From: Deroplatys truncata
Lineage: Eukaryota; Arthropoda; Insecta; Mantodea; Mantidae
NCBI GenBank assembly: GCA_030765065.1
Contig: CM060990.1
Coordinates: forward strand, 5,264,001-5,328,000
Direction: 5' to 3'
DNA length: 64,000 bases
Part shown: piece by piece, positions 57,584 through 64,000 of the stretch
Position numbering within the stretch: position 1 is the stretch's first letter
How the letters are laid out: each line of letters begins with the position of its first letter
Position numbers and translations under genes: made by a program
The notes under the pieces: generated by a model
Databases searched by the model: none
What the model saw: the letters and a program-made list of their open reading frames with translations, nothing else
Told to the model about the DNA's origin: nothing

Positions 57584-57589
57584 CAGCTT
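57584..57589. other. Target-site duplication of element B, right copy
   Basis: CAGCTT, equal to the satellite consensus at this phase; the left copy differs at one base. Confidence 0.75.
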
Positions 57590-60500
57590 AATTCAGGATC
57601 ACGTAAATAGCCTCATACTCAGAAGTTAACCCGTAGGAATATAAACAGAATCTGTTTACAGCTTACATTAGGAGTACGTATCAATCTCTTACTCAGAAGT
57701 TTACTCTGAACGGATTTAAACAGAATATGTTTACAGCTTAATTCAGGTGTACGTGAACTACCTTGGACTTAGTTGTTAGCTCTGCAAGAAACTAAACAGA
57801 CTCTACTTACAGCTTAATGCATGACAACGAGAAAAGTCTTATTCTCAGAAGTTAACACTTTCACAAATATTAAGAGAATTTGTTTAAAACTAAATTCAGG
57901 AGCACGTAATGTGCCTTAATCTCAGAAGTAGGGCCTGCAGGAATATAAACAGAAGCTGTTTACCGCTTACTTCAGGAGTACGTAAACTACCTTATACTTA
58001 CAAGTTATACCTTCACGAATATTAACGGAATCTGTTTACACCTTAATTTAGGAGTACGTAAAGAGCCTTAATCTCAGAAGTGAGCCCTGGGCGAATATAA
58101 ACAGAATCGGGTTAAAGCTTAATTCAAGAATACGTAAACTGACTTATACATAGAAGTTACCACTGCATGGCTATAAACAGAATCTGCTTACAGCTTGATT
58201 CAGGAGTACGTAAACTACCTTATACTTAGAAGCTAACACTGCATAAATCTAAACGGATTCTATTTATAGCTTAATTCAGGACTACGTTAACTACCTTATA
58301 TTTAGAAGTCAACCCTATACGAATATGAACAGAATGTATTTACAGCTTTATTCAAGACTACGTAAACAGCATTATACTCAGAAGTTACCGTGCACGAATA
58401 TTAACAGAATGTGTTTACACCTTAATCCAGGAGTACGTAAAGAGCCTTAATCTCAGAAGAGAAATCCTGCACGAACATAAACAAAATCCGCTTACCGCTT
58501 AATTCAGCAGTTCATAAACTGCCTTATAGTCAGAAGTTAAGTTTGCACAGTTGTAAGCAGAATATGTTTACACCTTAAATGAGGAGTATGTAAAATGCTT
58601 TATACTCCGAATTTAAGTCTGCGCGGTGTTGAGGGTTCATGTTTACAGCCTGGGTGAAGAGTACGTAAACTGCCATATACTCAGAAGTTCAATCTGCGCG
58701 GTGTTAACAGAATATGTTTAGAGCTTAAGTGAGGAGTATGTAAACTTCCTTATACTCAGAAGTTCAATCTGCGCGGTGTTAACAGAATATGTTTAGAGCT
58801 TAAGTGAGGAGTATGTAAACTTCCTTATACTCAGAAGTTCAGTCTGCGCGGTGTTAACAGAATATGTTTAGACCGGGGAGTATGTAAACTTCCTTATACT
58901 CAGAAGTTAAGTCTGCATGGTTTTAAACAGAATAAGTCTACATCTTCAGTGAAAAGTATGTAAACTGCCTTATAGACCGAAAATAGTGTGTGTGGTGCTA
59001 GCAGAAAATGTTTACAGCTTAGGTGAGGAGAATGTAAACTGCCTTATACTCAGAACTTAATCCTGCACGAATATAAACAGAATCTGTTTGCAGCTTAGTT
59101 CAGGACTATGTAAACAGCCTTATACTCAGAAGTTAACCGTGATCGCATATAAACAGAATCTGTTTAAAGCTTAAATCGGGAGTACGTAATCAATCTTTTA
59201 CTCAGAAATTTTTTCTGCACGGATATAAACAGAATCTGTCTACAGCTTAATTCTGGAATAAGTGAACTACCTTAGACTTAGATGTTAACTCTGCAAGAAA
59301 GTACACAGCATATACTTACAGCTCAATGCATGACAATGAGAAAAGCCTTATTCTCAGAAGTTAATACCTTCACGAATATTAAGAGAATCTGTTTTCAACT
59401 AAATTCAAGAGTACTAAGGGGCCTTAATCGCAGAAGTAAAGCCTGCACCAGCATAAACAGAATCTTTTTACAGCTTAATTCAGGACTACGCAAACAGTCC
59501 TATACTCAGAAGTTAACCCTGATCGAATATAAACAGAATCTCTTAACAGCTTAATTCAGGACTACGTAAACAGTCCTATACTCAGAAGTTAACCCTGATC
59601 GAATATAAACCGAATCTCTTTACAGCTTAATTCAGGACTACGGAAACTGCCTTAAACTCAAAAGTTAAGTCTGAACGGTTTTGACAGAATATGTTTGCGG
59701 CTTAAAAGAGGAGTTTGTATACCGCCTTATACTCAGACGTTGAGTCTGCGCGGTGTTAATAGAATATGTTTGCAGCTTAAAAGAGGAGTTTGTATACCGC
59801 CTTATACTCAGACGTTGACTCTGCGCGGTGTTAATAGAATATGTTTGCAGCTTAAAAGAGGAGTTTGTATACCGCCTTATACTCAGACGTTGAGTCTGCG
59901 CGGTTTTAATAGAATATGTTTGCAGCTTAAAAGAGGAGTATGTATACCGCCTTATACTCAGACGTTGAGTCTGCGCGGTTTTAATAGAATATGTTTGCAG
60001 CTTAAAAGAGGAGTTTGTATACCGCCTTATACTCAGACGTTGAGTCTGCGCGGTTTTAATAGAATATGTTTCCAGCTTAAAAGAGGAGTTTGTATACCGC
60101 CTTATACTCAGACGTTGAGTCTGCGCGGTTTTAATAGAATATGTTTGCAGCTTAAAAGAGGAGTATGTATACCGCCTTATACTCAGACGTTGAGTCTGCG
60201 CGGTTTTAATAGAATATGTTTGCAGCTTAAAAGAGGAGTATGTATACCGCCTTATACTCAGACGTTGAGTCTGCGCGGTGTTAATAGAATATGTTTGCAG
60301 CTTAAAAGAGGAGTTTGTATACCGCCTTATACTCAGACGTTGAGTCTGCGCGGTGTTAATAGAATATGTTTGCAGCTTAAAAGAGGAGTTTGTATACCGC
60401 CTTATACTCAGACGTTGAGTCTGCGCGGTGTTAATAGAATATGTTTGCAGCTTAAAAGAGGAGTATGTATACCGCCTTATACTCAGACGTTGAGCCTGCG

Positions 60501-63500
60501 CGGTTTTAATAGAATATGTTTGCAGCTTAAAAGAGGAGTATGTATACCGCCTTATACTCAGACGTTGAGTATGCGCGGTGCTAATAGAATATGTTTACAG
60601 CTTAAAAGAGGACTATGTATACCGCCTTATACTCAGACGTTAAGTCTGCGCGGTGTTAATAGTGTATGTTTACAGCTTAAAAGAGGAGTATGTATACCGC
60701 CTTATACTCAGACGTTAAGTCTGCGCGGTGCTAATAGAGTATGTTTACAGCTTAAAAGAGGAGTATGTATACCGCCTTATACTCAGACGTTAAGTCTGCG
60801 CGGTGCTAATAGAGTATGTTTACAGCTTAAAAGAGGAGTATGTATACCGCCTTATACTCAGACGTTAAGTCTGCGCGGTGCTAATAGAGTATGTTTACAG
60901 CTTAAAAGAGGAGTATGTATACCGCCTTATACTCAGACGTTAATTCTGCGCGGTGCTAATAGAGTATGTTTACAGCTTAAAAGAGGACTATGTATACCGC
61001 CTTATACTCAGACGTTAAGTCTGCGCGGTGTTAATAGAGTATGTTTACAGCTTAAAAGAGGAGTATGTATACCGCCTTATACTCAGACGTTAAGTCTGCG
61101 CGGTGCTAATAGAGTATGTTTACAGCTTAAAAGAGGAGTATGTATACCGCCTTATACTCAGACGTTAAGTCTGCGCGGTGCTAATAGAGTATGTTTACAG
61201 CTTAAAAGAGGAGTATGTATACCGCCTTATACTCAGACGTTAAGTCTGCGCGGTGCTAATAGAGTATGTTTACAGCTTAAAAGAGGACTATGTATACCGC
61301 CTTATACTCAGACGTTAAGTCTGCGCGGTGTTAATAGAGTATGTTTACAGCTTAAAAGAGGAGTATGTATACTGCCTTATACTCAGACGTTAAGTCTGCG
61401 CGGTGTTAATAGAGTATGTTTACAGCTTAAAAGAGGACTATGTATACCGCCTTATACTCAGACGTTAAGTCTGCGCGGTGTTAATAGAGTATGTTTACAG
61501 CTTAAAAGAGGAGTATGTATACCGCCTTATACTCAGACGTTAAGCCTGCGCGGTGCTAATAGAGTATGTTTACAGCTTAAAAGAGGAGTATGTATACTGC
61601 CTTATACTCAGACGTTAAGTCTGCGCGGTGTTAATAGAGTATGTTTACAGCTTAAAGGAGGAGTTTGTATACCGCCTTATACTCAGACGTTAAGTCTGCG
61701 CGGTGTTAATAGAGTATGTTTACAGCTTAAAGGAGGAGTTTGTATACCGCCTTAAACTCAGACGTTAAGTCTGCGCGGTGTTAATAGAGTATGTTTACAG
61801 CTTAAAAGAGGAGTATGTATACCGCCTTATACTCAGACGTTAAGTCTGTGCTGTTGTAAACAGAATAGGTTTATTACGTAAGTTAAAAGTATGTAAACTG
61901 CATTATATACCGAAGTTAAGTCTGCGTCTTGTTAACAGAATCTGTTTGCAGCTTAAGTGAGGAGTATGTAAACTGCGTTATACTCAGTAGGTAAGTCTGC
62001 GCTGTTGTAAACAGAATATGCTTACAGCTTATGTATGGAGTGTGTAAACTGACTTATACTCCGAAGCTAATTCTGTGCGGAGTTAACAGAATGTGTTTGC
62101 AGCTTAAGTGATTAGCATGTAAACCGCCTTATACACAGAAGTTTAGGCTGCGCGGTGTTATCATAATACGTTTACTGCCTAAGTGAGGAGTATGTAAACT
62201 GCCTTATACTCACAAGTAAAGTCTGCGCGGGCTTACCAGAACATATTTACAGATAAAGTAAGGAGAATGTAAACTGCCTGATACTCAAAGGTAAAGTCTG
62301 CGCAGCTTAAAAAGGATATGTTCACAGCTTAAGTGAGGTGTATTTAAACTGTCTTATACTCAAAGGTTCATTTTTTGCGTTGTTAACAGAGTATGTCTGC
62401 AACGTAACCGAGGGAAACGTAAAATGCCTTATACTCAGAAGTTAAGTATGCGCGGTTTTAAACAAAATATGTTTACAGCTTAAGTGAGGACAATGTCAAC
62501 TGCCTTATACTCAGAATTTAACTCAGCGTGGTATTACCAGAATGTCTTTATAGCTTAATTGTAAGATATGTAAACTGCGTTATATTTCGAAGTTACGTCT
62601 ACGCTGTTGTAAACACAGTATGTTTGCAGTTTAATTGTGGAGTATGTAAACTACCTTATGCTCAGTAGCTAAGTTTCCGCGGTTGTAAACGGAATATGTT
62701 TACAGCTTAAGTGAGGAGTAACTAAACTGTCTTACACTCTGAAGTTAAGTCTGCGCGACTGTAAACAGAATACGTTTACAGCTTAAATGACCAGCATGTA
62801 AACTGCCTTAAACTCAGAAGTTAAGTCTACGTGGTGTTAACAGAGAATGTTTACAGCTTAAGTGAGGTGTCTCTAAACTGCCTTATACTCAGAAGTTAAT
62901 TCGGTGCGGTGTTAAATGAATATCTCTAAAGCTTAAATGTGGGACTGTAAGCTGCCTTATTCTAAGAAGGTAAGTCTGCGGGGTTGTAAACAGAATAAGT
63001 TTACACGTTAAGTGAAGAGTATAAAAGCTTCTTTATTCTCAGGAGTTTCGTCTACGTGGTTGTAACTTGAAAATCTTGACAGGTTAAGTGAGGAGTAACT
63101 AACTGCCCTATACTCAGCACCCAAGTCTGCACGGTTTTATCAGAATATGCTTACAGCTTAATTCATAAATATGTAAACAGTCTTGTCGGCAGAAGTTAAC
63201 CCTGCACAAATGTAAACAGTATTTGTTTACAGCTTAATAAACGAGTACGTATACAGTCCTATACTCAGAAGATAACCATGCACGATTATAAGGAGAATTT
63301 GTTTAAAGCTCAGCTCAGGAATGCGTGAACTGCCTAATACTCAAAACATAGGTCCATGCTGTGTTAACAGAGTATGTTTACATCTTATGTACGGAGTATG
63401 TAATCTGCCTTATACAAAGAAGTTAGGTCTGCACGGTTGTAAACAGAATAAGTTTACACCTTAAGTGAAGGGTATGCAAACTGCCTTATACTCAGAAGTT

Positions 63501-64000
63501 AACACTGCACGAATATAAACATAATCCGTTAACTGCTTAATTAAGGAAGTACGTAACCAGACTTGTACTTAGAAGTACACCCAGCACGAATATAAGTAGA
63601 ACCTGTTTACAGCTTCGTTCTGCAGTAGGTGAAATGCTTTAAACTCAGAGGTAAAGCCTGCATAGATTTAACATAATCTGCTTAAAGCTAAATTCAGGAT
63701 TACGTAAGCAGACCTATACTCAGAACTTAACTCTGCACGAATATAAACAGGATCCGTTTACAGCTTCTTTCATGAGTACGTAAACTACCTTATACTCTGC
63801 GCGATTGTAAACAGAATATGCTTACAGCATAAGTAAGGAGTATGTAAACTGCCACATACCCAGAAGTACCGCATACGCGGTTGTAAACAAAAAAATGTTT
63901 ACAGCTTAAGAGTGAGATTTGTAAACTGCCTTATAATCCGAAGTTAAATCTACGTGAATACAAACAGAATCTATTTACACCTTAGTTCAGGAGTATGAAA
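57584..64000 (+). repeat. 75-76 bp satellite array, right of element B
   Basis: Continues the same array, in the same orientation and phase, to the window edge. Diverged units flank a very homogeneous core at about 59690-61860 with about 28 units of 75 bp. Because 75 is divisible by three and the unit lacks stops in one frame, the core contains a 686-codon open frame with a 25-residue period (CLQLKRG, CIPPYTQTLSLRG). I treat this frame as a by-product of the period. Core units fall into sub-types: GCAGCTT with GTTGAGTC in the first half, ACAGCTT with GTTAAGTC in the second. Confidence 0.93.

Noticed and set aside
59695..61755. 686-codon open frame as a repetitive protein gene
   Set aside because: It lies entirely in 75-bp satellite whose period is a multiple of three. 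Flanking units of the same satellite have 76-bp period and stops, and no promoter or start context is seen.
59690..61860. CRISPR array
   Set aside because: Units are contiguous near-identical 75-mers with no unique spacers, in a eukaryotic context with no cas genes.

Overview
The window looks like a repeat-dense, gene-poor stretch of an animal nuclear genome, most likely an arthropod and perhaps an insect. The evidence is eukaryotic transposon families throughout: Ty3/gypsy, hAT, PIF/Harbinger, tRNA-derived SINEs with target-site duplications (TSDs), microsatellites and a 75-76 bp satellite. There is also a TATA plus TCATT-type initiator promoter and no bacterial operon structure. I see no ordinary host gene; every coding region I can support belongs to a mobile element. 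The taxon is an inference only.

Layout. 1-163 is a short MITE-like inverted repeat. About 2188-8495 is a decayed Ty3/gypsy retrotransposon (gag-like tail, aspartic protease, reverse transcriptase, integrase tail, polypurine tract, 3' LTR) with a decayed hAT transposon (about 3000-5743) inserted inside its protease region. 11202-11722 is a long GC-rich tRNA-headed SINE. 12292-28823 is giant palindromic element A. 28830-39961 holds a Harbinger relic (about 30588-31765), a tRNA-like hairpin (33071-33192), two copies of one SINE family (33304-33562 and 36110-36401) and a tandem 75-76 bp satellite. 39962-57583 is giant palindromic element B, inserted into that satellite. The satellite resumes at 57584 and runs to the window end, with a very homogeneous block at about 59690-61860.

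The main discovery is the pair of palindromes. Each is two head-to-head inverted arms (A: about 8.14 and 8.32 kb; B: about 8.78 kb each) around a 67-77 bp non-palindromic centre. Each starts 5'-AGTAGG, ends CCTACT-3', and is flanked by a 6-bp target duplication (AATGTA for A; CGGCTT/CAGCTT for B). A 6-bp duplication and a 5'-AG terminus are hallmarks of Polintons/Mavericks. Each arm carries exactly one recognisable gene: a roughly 1215-residue intronless family-B DNA polymerase of the protein-primed/Polinton type, with N-terminal zinc fingers and an endonuclease VII-like insert. I see no integrase, capsid, packaging ATPase or maturation protease. The rest of each arm is repeat structure in the same order in all four arms: diverged end repeats, a 21-bp minisatellite, AATTCAGCTAGTATC repeats, the polymerase gene, its promoter, then a central array of TTCGAACCC (pol III B-box-like) motifs spaced about 131-143 bp.

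The two elements share one ancestral centre, yet the two arms inside each element share indels and substitutions that separate A from B. This implies ongoing arm-to-arm homogenisation, or regeneration of one arm from the other by replication. In each element one polymerase copy is open and the other broken (A: right open; B: left open). The working model, which is inference, is a polymerase-only palindromic Polinton derivative whose integration function is supplied in trans.
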